From assembly GCA_900545615.1 (NCBI GenBank), contig UQZM01000002.1, positions 1 through 64,000 on the forward strand: a DNA stretch of 64,000 nt. The letters are read 5' to 3'. Shown in pieces: positions 19,813 to 29,081 of the stretch; the stretch's first letter is position 1, and each line of letters starts with the position of its first letter. Under the pieces are notes generated by a model. It was not told the origin of the DNA. It saw only the letters and a program-made list of their open reading frames with translations, and searched no databases. This stretch comes from an uncultured Collinsella sp. Its GTDB lineage: Bacteria; Actinomycetota; Coriobacteriia; Coriobacteriales; Coriobacteriaceae. A program made the translations under genes and the position numbers.

Positions 19813-19922
19813 GGCCCCTTGGCCTTTAGTTTGATACAAGTTCCGCACGAGCCGGAAAGCACTTAATGTGCTTTCCGTGCGAGCAGGACTGTTCGCAGTA
19901 GCAAACTAAAGGCCAAGGGGCC
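19813..19922. repeat. Long palindrome D, core shared with C in reverse
   Basis: Perfect 21-nt arms (19813-19833 and 19902-19922) enclose a core whose reverse complement aligns with that of C over about 65 nt. The inner stem reads GGAAAGCAC/GTGCTTTCC: relative to C, an A-T pair has become G-C and a G-C pair has become A-T, so pairing is kept. It is 32 nt from the glycosyltransferase stop, in the convergent gap 19583-19954, which holds only C and D. Confidence 0.85.
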
Positions 19923-19954
19923 CAGTCAACCTATCAGCAGCGATTACTCGGCAG

Positions 19955-20986
19955 CTAGTTGAATTTGAAGATCTTTGAGGCAAGACGGTATAGGCCGAGT
20001 GTGGTTTTGTCTCCGGCCCGTCCGCGCAGATTGGTAAAGAAGCCCACCACGCCGTAGCGAGCGCGACGATACATGCGCTCGTCATAGGCCTTCAGATCAC
20101 TCCACAGCGTCTTCAGGCGCTCATCGGCGCATTCTTCCTCGGAAAGCTTGGTGAGCACCGAGCAGATTGCCATCATCATGGTGAAATAGCCCATCATGTA
20201 CGAACGCAGACGCGAAGACTCAACATCGCCGTACAGGTGATACGACTCCATCATGATGCGCGTAACGCGGAACTGCTGGTCCAGACGCTTGACCATCGTA
20301 GCCTCGTTGACGCTCTGGCCCTCGCGGCCAATGAAGTAGCGGTAGAGGTCGATGTCGGCGTAGTACATGGTCTTGCAACGCGGCAGCGGCACGTAGGCGT
20401 AGATGTTGTCCACATAGAACGTGTGCGGCGGCATGGGAAGGTTGGACTCGCGCAGCACATCCGTGCGATAGCACAGGCTGTGCATGAGTAGGTTCTGGTC
20501 CAGGCGGAAATGACCGATCTGATCCCAAGAAAAGATCTTTTTGCGCGGCAGGGCAAATTTGTAACCAATAGCGGTATGCGTCCCCTCGTAAACCTTCTCG
20601 TACACGTAGTTCGAGATAAACAGGTCAACGCGCTGGTCGCGCTCCTCAAAGCCACGCAGAATCGACAGCATGGTCGAAAGGGCAGCGCCGTCAAGCCAGT
20701 CGTCCGAGTCGACAACCTTGTAGTAGGTGCCCTGCGCCTCGCGCAGACCCGAAAGGACGGCAATACCGTGACCGCCATTCTCCTGGTGCACCGCGCGGAT
20801 GATTCCAGGATAACGGGCCTCCCACTCGTCGGCCTTGGCGGCCGTCTCGTCCTTGGAGCCGTCGTCCACCACGATAATCTCGATATCGGTGGCGTAATTG
20901 CTCCCCTCCAAGATGGAGGTGATGCAATGGTCCATGTCCTTGGCGGCGTTATACGAGGGAATACCGAATGTTATGACTTTATGCAT
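19955..20986 (-). CDS. Family 2 glycosyltransferase
   Basis: This 343-residue GT-A fold enzyme has the nucleotide-sugar residues of family 2: IEIIVVDDGSKDET and the DXD-like VVDSDDWLDG. It is predicted to add a sugar, possibly galactofuranose, to a cell-surface glycan at the membrane face. The start at 20986 lies inside the last codons of glf (8-nt overlap), so it is coupled to glf. The acceptor is unknown. No transmembrane segments are clear; a basic C-terminus (FTNLRGRAGDKTTLGLYRLA) may touch the membrane. Confidence 0.87.
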   Translation of the reverse strand: MHKVITFGIPSYNAAKDMDHCITSILEGSNYATDIEIIVVDDGSKDETAAKADEWEARYPGIIRAVHQENGGHGIAVLSGLREAQGTYYKVVDSDDWLDGAALSTMLSILRGFEERDQRVDLFISNYVYEKVYEGTHTAIGYKFALPRKKIFSWDQIGHFRLDQNLLMHSLCYRTDVLRESNLPMPPHTFYVDNIYAYVPLPRCKTMYYADIDLYRYFIGREGQSVNEATMVKRLDQQFRVTRIMMESYHLYGDVESSRLRSYMMGYFTMMMAICSVLTKLSEEECADERLKTLWSDLKAYDERMYRRARYGVVGFFTNLRGRAGDKTTLGLYRLASKIFKFN

Positions 20987-22181
20987 GGCAGGCGATAATC
21001 TCATCCGAAAGATCGAGGGCGGAATTGGTCACGGCGTCCATATCGTAGTAACGATACTCGGCCAGACGACCCACCGGGTGGAAGTTCGTCAGGTTCTGGA
21101 CGCGCTCAAGATAGCGCTCGTAGAGCTCACGGTTCTCGGGCTCCAAGATAGCGTAGTACGGCGTCTCGCCCGAGCCGGGCGTATAGGCCTTGGAGTACTC
21201 CTTCATGATGGTGGTCTTGCCGGGCAAGACCTGACCGGTCATGTTCTTGAACTCGGTGATACGCGTGTAGTCCTCGCTCGTGGTGTAGTTGACGGTGCCC
21301 ACAGGCTGGAACTGGTCCATATCGAGCGTCTCGAACTTCATATCGAGCGTGCGGTACGGCAGCGCGCCCAGGTCGAGGTTGAACAGCTCGTCGAGTGGAC
21401 CGGTGTAGACGATCTCGCCACCATAGACCTTGCCGTCGATCTTGACGGTGGTCTCGTCGATTTCAAAGAGGTCACGGGCGTCCACGTCGCAGAATACGTC
21501 GATCAGATCGTGATCGAGCATATGTTCGAACAGCGCGGTATAGCCGTCCTGCGGCATGCCCTGGAAAGGAGCCTGCGGGAAGTAGCGATCGTCATCGCCC
21601 ACAAAGACGGGAACGCGGCCGGTGATCGAGGGATCGATCTGATCGGGCGTCTGGCCCCACTGCTTCATGGTGTAATGCAAAAAGACGTTCTCGTAGACAT
21701 AATCGGCGACCTCGGCAAGATCCGGGTCGTTCTTCTTGCGCAGCTCCATAATGGGCACCTTGACGTCCTTGCCAAAGGTCTCCACGAGCTTTTGGTACAG
21801 TTCCTCGCCGCGCTCATCGCCAAAGGCAAGCTTAAGGCTCGCATGGTTAAAGGGCACGGGCATAAGGGTACCGTTGATGTTGGCGAGCACCTTGTGCTGG
21901 TAGTCCGTCCACTTGGTGAAGCGCGACAGGAAGTTATGCACGCGCTCGTTAAAGGTATGATAGATATGAGGACCATACTCGTGGACCAGGATTCCCGCCT
22001 CGTCAGTGCAGTCGAAGGCATTGCCCGCAATGTGGCTACGGCGCTCCAAAACGGCAACACGATAGCCGATAGTTTCGGCAAGACGGCGGGCGCAAACGGC
22101 ACCGGCATAACCGGCGCCGACAACAATCATGTCGTACGCACCGGCATTAAAGCCTTCAGGCAGGCCTGAGGTAATCTGCAT
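20979..22181 (-). CDS. glf: UDP-galactopyranose mutase
   Basis: Glf converts UDP-galactopyranose to UDP-galactofuranose, the donor for galactofuranose-containing surface polymers. The 400-residue flavoprotein has the FAD loop MIVVGAGYAGAVCARRLAE near residue 18, the IAGNAF(D) block and HEYGPHIYHTFNERV. It ends VGRLAEYRYYDMDAV, as in the family. AAGGAG precedes the ATG by 6 nt. It forms a two-gene operon with the downstream glycosyltransferase. Confidence 0.95.
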   Translation of the reverse strand: MQITSGLPEGFNAGAYDMIVVGAGYAGAVCARRLAETIGYRVAVLERRSHIAGNAFDCTDEAGILVHEYGPHIYHTFNERVHNFLSRFTKWTDYQHKVLANINGTLMPVPFNHASLKLAFGDERGEELYQKLVETFGKDVKVPIMELRKKNDPDLAEVADYVYENVFLHYTMKQWGQTPDQIDPSITGRVPVFVGDDDRYFPQAPFQGMPQDGYTALFEHMLDHDLIDVFCDVDARDLFEIDETTVKIDGKVYGGEIVYTGPLDELFNLDLGALPYRTLDMKFETLDMDQFQPVGTVNYTTSEDYTRITEFKNMTGQVLPGKTTIMKEYSKAYTPGSGETPYYAILEPENRELYERYLERVQNLTNFHPVGRLAEYRYYDMDAVTNSALDLSDEIIACHA

Positions 22182-22338
22182 CGATACTCCTTGTCAAAAG
22201 CCACGTGCTCGTTAGCTGGGCTTTTCTCGAACATTCTTCGAGACATATTTATCAGAGCGATTATAGCGCTAATGCGTCCTATAATGAGCTTGCCACACAA
22301 GGAAAGCTCAAGCACCGCGGCGTACATTATTGAAAGGT

Positions 22339-22359
22339 AAACCCGCTAGCAGCGGGTTT
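22339..22359. terminator. Small hairpin in the glf/pta divergent gap
   Basis: AAACCCGCT pairs with AGCGGGTTT around a 3-nt loop, followed by ATT. It lies about 50 nt before the pta ATG, in the divergent 22182-22412 gap, so it may be part of a leader rather than an operon end. Confidence 0.4.
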
Positions 22360-22412
22360 ATTCGTGAACAGCCGGGCGCCTGGAGCTTAGCGAAACGCTT
22401 GTAAGGAGTAAC

Positions 22413-23393
22413 ATGAGCGATTTCCTAAACCGTATGAAGTCTGCCGCTAAGGCCGACCTTAAGACGATCGTCCTGCCCGAGGGCGAGGATCCGCGTACCA
22501 TCGTCGCGGCAAACAAAATCATCGAGGAAGGCCTGGCAAAGCTCGTCATCCTGGGCAACCCCGACGAGATCGACGTTCCCGGCGCCACCGTCATCGACCC
22601 GCGCAATGCCGAGAAGCACGAGGAGTACGCGCAGAAGTTTGCCGAGCTCCGCGCCAAGAAGGGCGTTACCATCGAGCAGGCTCGCGCCCAGGTGATGGAC
22701 GCCACCTACTTTGGCACCATGATGGTCAAGATGGGCGACGCCGACGGCCTGGTCTCCGGCGCCTGCCACTCCACCGCCGACACCCTGCGCCCCGCGCTGC
22801 AGATCCTCAAGACCGCCCCGGGCACCAAGCTGGTCTCGGCCTTCTTCGTGATGTGCACCGACACCCCGCAGTTCGGCACCGACGGCACGCTGATCTTCGC
22901 CGACTGCGGCCTCAACATCAACCCGTCCTCCGACGAGCTCTCCGAGATCGCCATCGCCTCGGCCCACTCCTGGTCCACCTTCATGGGCAATGTCGAGCCG
23001 CACGTGGCCATGCTCTCCTACTCCACCATGGGCTCCGCCGGTGGCGAGGTCGCCAAGAAGGTCCAGGAGGCCGTGAAGTTCTGCAAGGAGAAGGCTCCCG
23101 AGCTCGCCATCGACGGCGACCTGCAGCTCGATGCTGCTATCGTCCCCACCGTCGCACAGCTCAAGGCTCCCGGCTCCTCTGTCGCCGGTAAGGCCAACGT
23201 GCTCGTGTTCCCCGACCTCGAGGCAGGCAACATCGGCTACAAGCTGGTCCAGCGCTTCGCCGGCGCCGACGCCTACGGCCCCATCCTGCAGGGCATCGCC
23301 AAGCCGGTCAACGACCTGTCGCGCGGCTGCTCTGCCGACGACATCGTGGGTGTCGTGGCCATCACCGCCGTCCAGGCTCAGATGGCTGAGTAG
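22413..23393 (+). CDS. pta: Phosphate acetyltransferase
   Basis: Pta converts acetyl-CoA and phosphate to acetyl phosphate, which acetate kinase turns into acetate and ATP. The 326-residue protein is the short, single-domain type. It has the family blocks DGLVSGACHSTADTLRPAL and VPTVAQLKAPGSSVAGKANVLVFPDLEAGN. AAGGAG lies 5 nt before the ATG. Both ackA genes lie just beyond on the opposite strand, so the pathway is together but split in orientation. Confidence 0.95.
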   Translation: MSDFLNRMKSAAKADLKTIVLPEGEDPRTIVAANKIIEEGLAKLVILGNPDEIDVPGATVIDPRNAEKHEEYAQKFAELRAKKGVTIEQARAQVMDATYFGTMMVKMGDADGLVSGACHSTADTLRPALQILKTAPGTKLVSAFFVMCTDTPQFGTDGTLIFADCGLNINPSSDELSEIAIASAHSWSTFMGNVEPHVAMLSYSTMGSAGGEVAKKVQEAVKFCKEKAPELAIDGDLQLDAAIVPTVAQLKAPGSSVAGKANVLVFPDLEAGNIGYKLVQRFAGADAYGPILQGIAKPVNDLSRGCSADDIVGVVAITAVQAQMAE

Positions 23394-23408
23394 CGGACGC
23401 ACTCGCCC

Positions 23409-23539
23409 GAAGGCCGTACGGGCTAACCCCTGAAAACGTCCTCGACCAATGAAACGCTCCCGTTCTGCTCCTCCGGAGCTACGAACGGGGGCGTTTCTGG
23501 TCTGCGGATTGTTTTCAGGGGTTAGCCCGTACGGCCTTC
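23409..23539. repeat. Long palindrome E with nested stems
   Basis: Perfect 29-nt arms (23409-23437 and 23511-23539) enclose a core with its own stem: GAAACGCTCCCGTTC (23451-23465) against GAACGGGGGCGTTTC (23483-23497), and a small GCTCC/GGAGC tip. It starts 16 nt after the pta stop. Arms and core differ from C and D. The sequence from 23540 to 23690 shows no gene or motif. Confidence 0.82.
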
Positions 23540-23690
23540 TGCCGCCACGTGGCATTCAGGGAATCTGGGGTGGACGGCAGCTTGGCTACGAATTGGGGCT
23601 GAAAAATCTGAACGGATGGGTGCCGTTGTTGGGAGCGCAGGCGTTACTGGCGATGGTCACTTTGGGACTGGAATTTCTGCCTGCTAGCAG

Positions 23691-23724
23691 AAAGGCCTCC
23701 GGAGCTGTTGCTCTGGAGGCCTTT
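23691..23724 (-). terminator. Terminator of ackA copy 1
   Basis: AAAGGCCTCCGGA pairs with a near-complementary TCTGGAGGCCTTT, and CTTTCTGCT follows on the minus strand. It is 23 nt past the stop. Confidence 0.7.
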
Positions 23725-23746
23725 CGTTTAAATGCAAACGGGCACG

Positions 23747-24925
23747 TTAGTTGTTCTTGGTCAGGCGCTCGACGTCGCGGGCGATCATGTATTCCTCGTC
23801 GGTGGGGATGACCATGACCGTGACGGAAGAGCCGGCGGCGCTGATGACCTGCGGACCGTTGCCCACGGCCTCGCGATTCTTGTTGTTGTCGATGCGTACG
23901 CCCAGCCACTCAAAGCAGTCGCAGAAGGCCTTGCGGATCGACCAGTCGTTCTCGCCGATGCCGGCGGTAAAGGTGATGGTGTCCACGCCCGCCATGGAAG
24001 CGATCATGGAACCGGCCTGCTGCATGGCCTTGTAGGCGAACATATCGAAGGCGAGCAGGCAGCGCTCGTCGCCCTCGGAGGCGCGCGTGCGGATGTCGCG
24101 GGCGTCGTTGGAGATACCCGAAATGGCAAGCAGGCCGGACTGCTTGTTCATCATGTCGTCGACTTCCTGGTAGCTGTAACCGCCCTCGCGCTGCAGGTAG
24201 CATACGGTAGCCGGGTCAATGGAACCGCAGCGGGTGCCCATCATCAGACCGTCAAGCGGCGTGAGGCCCATCGTGGTGTCGCGGCACACGCCGTCCTCGA
24301 TAGCAGCAAGCGAAGCACCGTTACCCAAATGGCACGAAAGCAGACGGTGGCAGCGCGAACCCAGGATCTCCTTGGCCATCATCCACTCATAGCGGTGGCT
24401 CGTGCCGTGAGCGCCGTACTTGCGCACGTGGTACTTGTCGCACACGTCCTTGGGCAGCGCGTAGGTATAGGCGACCTCGGGCATGGTCATGTGGAACGAG
24501 GTGTCGAAGACCGCCACGTTGGGCAGCTCCGGATACTTCTCACGGCAATACTCAATCGCCGCGGCCTCGCCGTAGTTGTGCAGCGGGGCGAGCGGGGCCA
24601 CCTCGAGAATCTTGGCCATAACCTCGTCGTCGACAACTGCGGAATCATCGAAGTGCCAGCCGCCCTGAACGATACGATGACCAATGCCATCAATCGTAAA
24701 GTCGGTCTTCTCAAGCTCCTCGAGCACGCGAGCGATAGCAGAGCGATGATCGGGGAAAGGGACCTCCTCGGTCTGCTTGGCGCCACCGTTCTCGGAGTGG
24801 CCAAAGATGCCCATGTCCGAACCGATACGTTCGCAGTTGCCCTTGGCGAAAACCTCGCGGGTATCGGTATCCAAAAGCTGATATTTAAGGCTTGAGCTGC
24901 CGGCGTTGACAACAAGTACGTTCAT
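23747..24925 (-). CDS. ackA: Acetate kinase, copy 1
   Basis: AckA makes ATP and acetate from acetyl phosphate. The 392-residue protein has the sugar kinase/Hsp70 fold with NAGSSSLKYQL at the start, HRIVQGGW, the catalytic-Arg region MMGTRCGSIDPA, and FTAGIGEN near the C-terminus. It is clearly homologous to the next gene (roughly 60% by eye) but far from identical. TTGCAAAGGAGTCTC precedes the ATG. It lies downstream of ackA copy 2 across a 164-nt gap that holds a terminator. Confidence 0.95.
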   Translation of the reverse strand: MNVLVVNAGSSSLKYQLLDTDTREVFAKGNCERIGSDMGIFGHSENGGAKQTEEVPFPDHRSAIARVLEELEKTDFTIDGIGHRIVQGGWHFDDSAVVDDEVMAKILEVAPLAPLHNYGEAAAIEYCREKYPELPNVAVFDTSFHMTMPEVAYTYALPKDVCDKYHVRKYGAHGTSHRYEWMMAKEILGSRCHRLLSCHLGNGASLAAIEDGVCRDTTMGLTPLDGLMMGTRCGSIDPATVCYLQREGGYSYQEVDDMMNKQSGLLAISGISNDARDIRTRASEGDERCLLAFDMFAYKAMQQAGSMIASMAGVDTITFTAGIGENDWSIRKAFCDCFEWLGVRIDNNKNREAVGNGPQVISAAGSSVTVMVIPTDEEYMIARDVERLTKNN

Positions 24926-25044
24926 GAGACTCCTTTGCAGTGCAATACGGTCGACGCAGACCCCTTAAGGCGGCCGCATTTTAATAAGAAGTTATCACAA
25001 CTTGATAAATAGCTATCAAGCATATCGCCCAACGAGCGCAAAAG

Positions 25045-25077
25045 AGGGGCCGAACGGCGCTCGGTCGTCCAGCCCCT
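25045..25077 (-). terminator. Terminator of ackA copy 2
   Basis: GGGGC and GCCCC, extended by A-T pairs, form a stem with a long imperfect loop; CTTTTG follows on the minus strand. It is 13 nt past the stop. Confidence 0.55.
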
Positions 25078-25089
25078 CCCCTCTTGCAA

Positions 25090-26268
25090 TTACTTGCCGT
25101 TGACGATGCGCTCGACGTCGGAGGCGATCATGAACTCCTCGTCCGTGGGGATGACGAAAATCTTGACCTTGGAATCCTTGGCGGACAGGCACCAAGCGCC
25201 GTCGCCACGCAGGGCGTTGCGGGCATGATCCATCTTGACGCCCATAAAGGCCAGACGGTCGGCAACGCCGGCACGAACGGCCGGAGCGTGCTCACCGATG
25301 CCAGCGGTGAAGACGAGCGTGTCCATGCCGCACATGGAAGTAGCCATCTCGGCAGCCTTGGCGGCAATCTTGTAGACAAACATGTCGAAGGCGAGCTGAG
25401 CCTCGGGGTCACCAGCGGCGGCGAGCTCCTCGACGTTGCGGCAGTCGTTGGTCTTGCCGCCGGTCACAGCCAAAAGGCCGGACTTCTTGTTCATCATCTC
25501 GTCGACCTCGTCGAAGGTGTAGCCGCCCTCGCGCTGCAGGTAGCACACGGTAGCCGGGTCGATGGAGCCGCAGCGGGTGCCCATCATGACACCGTCGAGC
25601 GGCGTCAAGCCCATGGTGGTGTCCATGCACTTGCCGTCCTCGATGGCGCACAGGGAAGCGCCGGAACCGATGTGGCACACGACGACTTTGCGAGCCTCGC
25701 CGTTGGTCATCTCGGCAACCTTCTTGGAGATGTAGCGGTAGCTGGTGCCGTGGGCGCCGTACTTACGGATGTGCAGCTTGTCGCAGACGTCCTTGGGCAG
25801 GGCGTAGGTCTTAGCGACCTCGGGCATGTTGAAGTGGAAAGCGGTGTCGTAGACCGTAACGTTGGGCAGGTCGGGATACTGCTCCAGGCAGTACTCGATA
25901 ACGTTGGCCTCGGGGTTGTTGTGCAGCGGCGCGAGCGGGGCGACCTCTCGGATCTTGGCGAGAACGTCCTCGTCGACGAGGGAGGAGTCGCCAAAGTACC
26001 AACCGCCCTGAACGATACGGTGGCCAATGCCCTCGATCTTGACGCCGTTGGCCTCGAGGTCCTTCAGAACGACCTCGATGGCGACCTTGTGGTCGGGGAA
26101 CTCGATGTTCTCGGTCACCTTCTTGGAACCGTTGGCAGCGTGGGTGAAGGTACCGCCGGTAAAGCAAACGCGCTCGCAGGAGCCCTTTGCGGACACCTTG
26201 TGGGACTTGGTATCGATGACCTGATACTTAAGGGTCGAAGATCCTGCGTTGACGACCAGAACGTTCAT
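25090..26268 (-). CDS. ackA: Acetate kinase, copy 2
   Basis: This second full-length acetate kinase (392 residues) keeps every block of the family: NAGSSTLKYQVID, HRIVQGGW, GTRCGSIDPATVCYLQ and FTAGIGEH. Differences from copy 1 are spread along the chain, with most in the central and C-terminal thirds, so this is an old duplication. Its codon use is more biased and GC-rich, which may mark it as the main enzyme. One copy could prefer another acyl phosphate such as propionyl; that is speculation. Confidence 0.95.
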   Translation of the reverse strand: MNVLVVNAGSSTLKYQVIDTKSHKVSAKGSCERVCFTGGTFTHAANGSKKVTENIEFPDHKVAIEVVLKDLEANGVKIEGIGHRIVQGGWYFGDSSLVDEDVLAKIREVAPLAPLHNNPEANVIEYCLEQYPDLPNVTVYDTAFHFNMPEVAKTYALPKDVCDKLHIRKYGAHGTSYRYISKKVAEMTNGEARKVVVCHIGSGASLCAIEDGKCMDTTMGLTPLDGVMMGTRCGSIDPATVCYLQREGGYTFDEVDEMMNKKSGLLAVTGGKTNDCRNVEELAAAGDPEAQLAFDMFVYKIAAKAAEMATSMCGMDTLVFTAGIGEHAPAVRAGVADRLAFMGVKMDHARNALRGDGAWCLSAKDSKVKIFVIPTDEEFMIASDVERIVNGK

Positions 26269-26321
26269 GTGTCTCCCTACTAACAGGCGGTGTGGCGCCG
26301 CCAGGTTACATACGCTTCAAT

Positions 26322-26355
26322 AATAAACCCAAACGCCCTCGCGCTCGGGTTTATT
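26322..26355 (-). terminator. Terminator between MFS gene and ackA
   Basis: AATAAACCC pairs perfectly with GGGTTTATT around a 16-nt GC-rich loop, and TATTGAAG follows on the minus strand. It probably ends the MFS transcript that stops at 26390. Confidence 0.65.
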
Positions 26356-26389
26356 GGCGTTGATATATAAGTTATCGATGCCTGGATGC

Positions 26390-27550
26390 TCATGGCCTTT
26401 GACTTGTAAGACGAAACAGCGCGGGAATATACGCCAACGAAGAAATCCCAAGCGCAGCAAGCAACACAACCCGAATACCCACAACGCTACTCAACACAGC
26501 ATTGAGCAGATAGAAAAGAACGGCGCCCACCGCCACCATCTGGCTTTGAACCGAAATCAGCGAACAGCGCATCGATGAATCGGCAGCATTTTGAAAAACT
26601 GAGTATTTGATCGGAGCAAACAACGCGTAAGCGACCGTCTGCAGCACATAGAACACAGGCAATAAATAGGCTGGAGTTAAGGGGTTCAAAAACAAAGCAG
26701 CCAAGAAAAGACGAACGATGCCGCAAATACGCGCAAAACGGCCCTTGTCGACATGAGCAACCACACTGGGCACAAAAAACCCTATGGAGGCGGAGACAAG
26801 GAGCTGGACCGCAATGGTCACGCCCGAAGCGACGGCATTCATTCCGCGACCTGCAAGCAGCAGTGAGAAAAAGTCTTCCAGAGCGACGAAAGCAAATGCT
26901 TGGGAACAATCCATGATGAACGCCGAGCAAAGAATGCTATTGCCCGCAATAGCGGCCTTGATCATCTTCGGGCTAATTCTACGCACGGGTATTGCAGCAG
27001 TGCCTCCGCTTCGCCCCTCAGGAATACAGACAACGACAACCAATGTCAGCACCATTGCGATGATATCGACCGAAAGCCCAATGAGATACGCGCCGGCGGA
27101 CGAAATGAAACCGCCCACGCAAGCGGAGATGGCATAAGAGGCATAGAAAACAAATCGCTCAACGACATTAAGTCTTACGAGCTGGTCCCGAGAGACGCTG
27201 TCAATGTAAATCGCTTCGATGGATCCGCTCACACATGCAGCGGCAAAACCTTTGAGAGCAAACGCGCCGATCAAAAGCAGAGGAGAACGGACAAGGAGTA
27301 GGGCGGCGTAGTATCCAAGCATTCCCACGACGCCAACGAGACCGCTCGTCTTTCGTCCAAGCCTATCAGCAATATAGCCAGTGGGAACTTCAAGGATGAA
27401 CTTGCTCACTTGATATGCAATCATCATGCTAGAAATCGCCACCATCGAGAATCCGACGAATTCAAGGTAAACCGTCAGAAAATACAAAATGGTGCTGAAG
27501 TTCGACAGAAAAACGAACGTCATATAAAGCAAAACCGTACGGTTTTTCAT
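26390..27550 (-). CDS. MFS transporter
   Basis: This 386-residue protein is predicted to have twelve membrane segments. The major facilitator loop between segments 2 and 3 reads VPTGYIADRLGRKTSGL. Overall it resembles drug/sugar efflux carriers; the substrate is unknown. The start at 27550 has GGAGGGCGGAGC in front; an ATG 8 codons upstream lacks a site. Codon use is less GC-rich than in the neighbouring ackA genes. A LysR gene on the same strand (27670-28558) lies upstream and may have controlled it. Confidence 0.85.
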   Translation of the reverse strand: MKNRTVLLYMTFVFLSNFSTILYFLTVYLEFVGFSMVAISSMMIAYQVSKFILEVPTGYIADRLGRKTSGLVGVVGMLGYYAALLLVRSPLLLIGAFALKGFAAACVSGSIEAIYIDSVSRDQLVRLNVVERFVFYASYAISACVGGFISSAGAYLIGLSVDIIAMVLTLVVVVCIPEGRSGGTAAIPVRRISPKMIKAAIAGNSILCSAFIMDCSQAFAFVALEDFFSLLLAGRGMNAVASGVTIAVQLLVSASIGFFVPSVVAHVDKGRFARICGIVRLFLAALFLNPLTPAYLLPVFYVLQTVAYALFAPIKYSVFQNAADSSMRCSLISVQSQMVAVGAVLFYLLNAVLSSVVGIRVVLLAALGISSLAYIPALFRLTSQRP

Positions 27551-27669
27551 GCTCCGCCCTCCAAGAGTCAACAATCTAAATCGGAATCTTGGAAAAGCAT
27601 GAGGGCAAAGCCGTCAGTCATGTGTTACAAGGCGTCAACAATCACTTGACGACACGAGGCCAAATGGCC

Positions 27670-28558
27670 TCACGAAGCAAGATGACGCAATAGGTGAAGA
27701 AATACCGTCTGATGCCGATCCGTCCAGGCGTTTTGCCGGTAGCAAAAATAGATAGGCAAGGTTACGTCGCGCGAGCCCTCAATGGAGCATTCGCTCACGT
27801 TGGATCCATCTGATGCAAGAGAGGAGCCAGAAAAGCTCAATATCAATCCCCCGCCTTGAAGAAACTCAATCTGTCTCTCGCTTCCATATTCGACATCACG
27901 AAAGCGGAAATTAACGAGTTGGGCCTCAGGGCACTGGTTGATTGCATTGAGACAGGGCGACAAGTTGATGGGGACAGCAAGCCTACCGCTCAATAGTTCA
28001 CGAATGGTTATGGTGCCCCTGACACGATGGCCAACCGGACACGAAAGAACCTTGAGCTCCTTTTCACCCAGGTATTTCGAACAAAGGGCGCTGCCCCGTG
28101 GCTTCTCGAATGAAATAGCCGCATCCGATATCCCGAGCAAAAGAGACTCAAAACACGTAGCCGTTGGCTGATGCCACACGTCGAGGTGAATCTGGGGGTG
28201 CGAACTCTCAAACGAGTCGTACCAGTTTTCGTCAAAAAGACGCCCCCGCCCATGAAGGCAGGGGGCGTAAAGACGAAAATGACCGTCGGGCGAAACACCC
28301 TGCCCCATCGACCGAGCGTAATTTTTGAGATCATCGACTTGCGCGAGGATTACGCGCGCGTCCCGCAAACTCTCGCCCTGCAGGAGACAAAACGGCCTCG
28401 CCCGTCGACCGGTCGAGCAAAACGACCTGATACTCAGATTCCAGCTTCTTGATCGCCGACGAAACAGCCTGCGGACTCACATGAACGGCGCGAGCCGCCT
28501 TGCGCACGCCGCCATAATTCGCTACCGCTTGAAGATATTCGAGTTGAGACAACTGCAC
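27670..28558 (-). pseudogene. LysR family regulator split by a frameshift
   Basis: An N-terminal helix-turn-helix piece (LSQLEYLQAVANYGGVRKAARAVHVSPQAVSSAIKKLE) runs into SPAGREFAGRARN and stops at 28331. The ligand-binding part continues in another frame from LRDARVILAQVDDLKNYARSM and is complete to 27670. The switch falls in the AAA run at 28367-28369 (TTT in the coding strand); removing one base restores a single LysR protein. The likely start is GTG 28558 with TTTGGAG 6 nt upstream. It could be a real pseudogene, phase variation or a sequencing error. Confidence 0.8.
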
Positions 28559-28599
28559 AGGTTTCTCCAAAGGCAATCAAGACGACGGGCCATACGATC

Positions 28600-28935
28600 T
28601 CAGATAAGGTTCTCGCCCAAGTTCTTGCCGCCGAGGACGTGCATGTGGAAGTGCATGACGGTCTGGCCGGCGTTAACGCCCTTGTTGGAGATGACGCGGA
28701 AACCGTCCTCCAGGCCCTTGGCCTTAGCAACCTCCTGGATGGCATGGGCCATGGCGCCCATGGTCTCGGCAGGCACGTTATCAGCGATGTCGCTGTAGTG
28801 CTTCTTGGGGATCACGAGCGTATGAACCGGTGCCTGGGGATTGAGGTCATCGAACGCGATGACCTGGTCGTCCTCGTAGACAACAGTCGAGGGGATCTCG
28901 TGGTTGGCGATTTTACAGAAGATGCAATCACACAT
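28600..28935 (-). CDS. HIT family nucleotide-binding protein
   Basis: This 111-residue protein is a histidine-triad hydrolase of the Hint type, which acts on AMP-linked substrates such as aminoacyl or phosphoramidate adducts. It begins MCDCIFCKIANHEIPSTVVYEDD and ends with the catalytic triad block QTVMHFHMHVLGGKNLG. AAAGGAACCAGC precedes the ATG. Its composition is GC-rich like core genes, unlike the MFS, LysR and esterase genes on both sides. Confidence 0.95.
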   Translation of the reverse strand: MCDCIFCKIANHEIPSTVVYEDDQVIAFDDLNPQAPVHTLVIPKKHYSDIADNVPAETMGAMAHAIQEVAKAKGLEDGFRVISNKGVNAGQTVMHFHMHVLGGKNLGENLI

Positions 28936-29081
28936 GCTGGTTCCTTTCTAGTGACAACGCAAAAAGTCGTGTTGTTCAGTGAAACACCAAGACAGTTTAG
29001 CCCACTTCAAAGATCCCAATTGAGCGAATTCTATTCCTCTGCAATCGCAATGGCCAGAGAGCTCCATCCATACGCTCGCAT

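Noticed and set aside
23449..23811. Plus-strand frame of 120 codons after pta
   Set aside because: It runs through palindrome E and the ackA terminator into the antisense of ackA, with no start signal.
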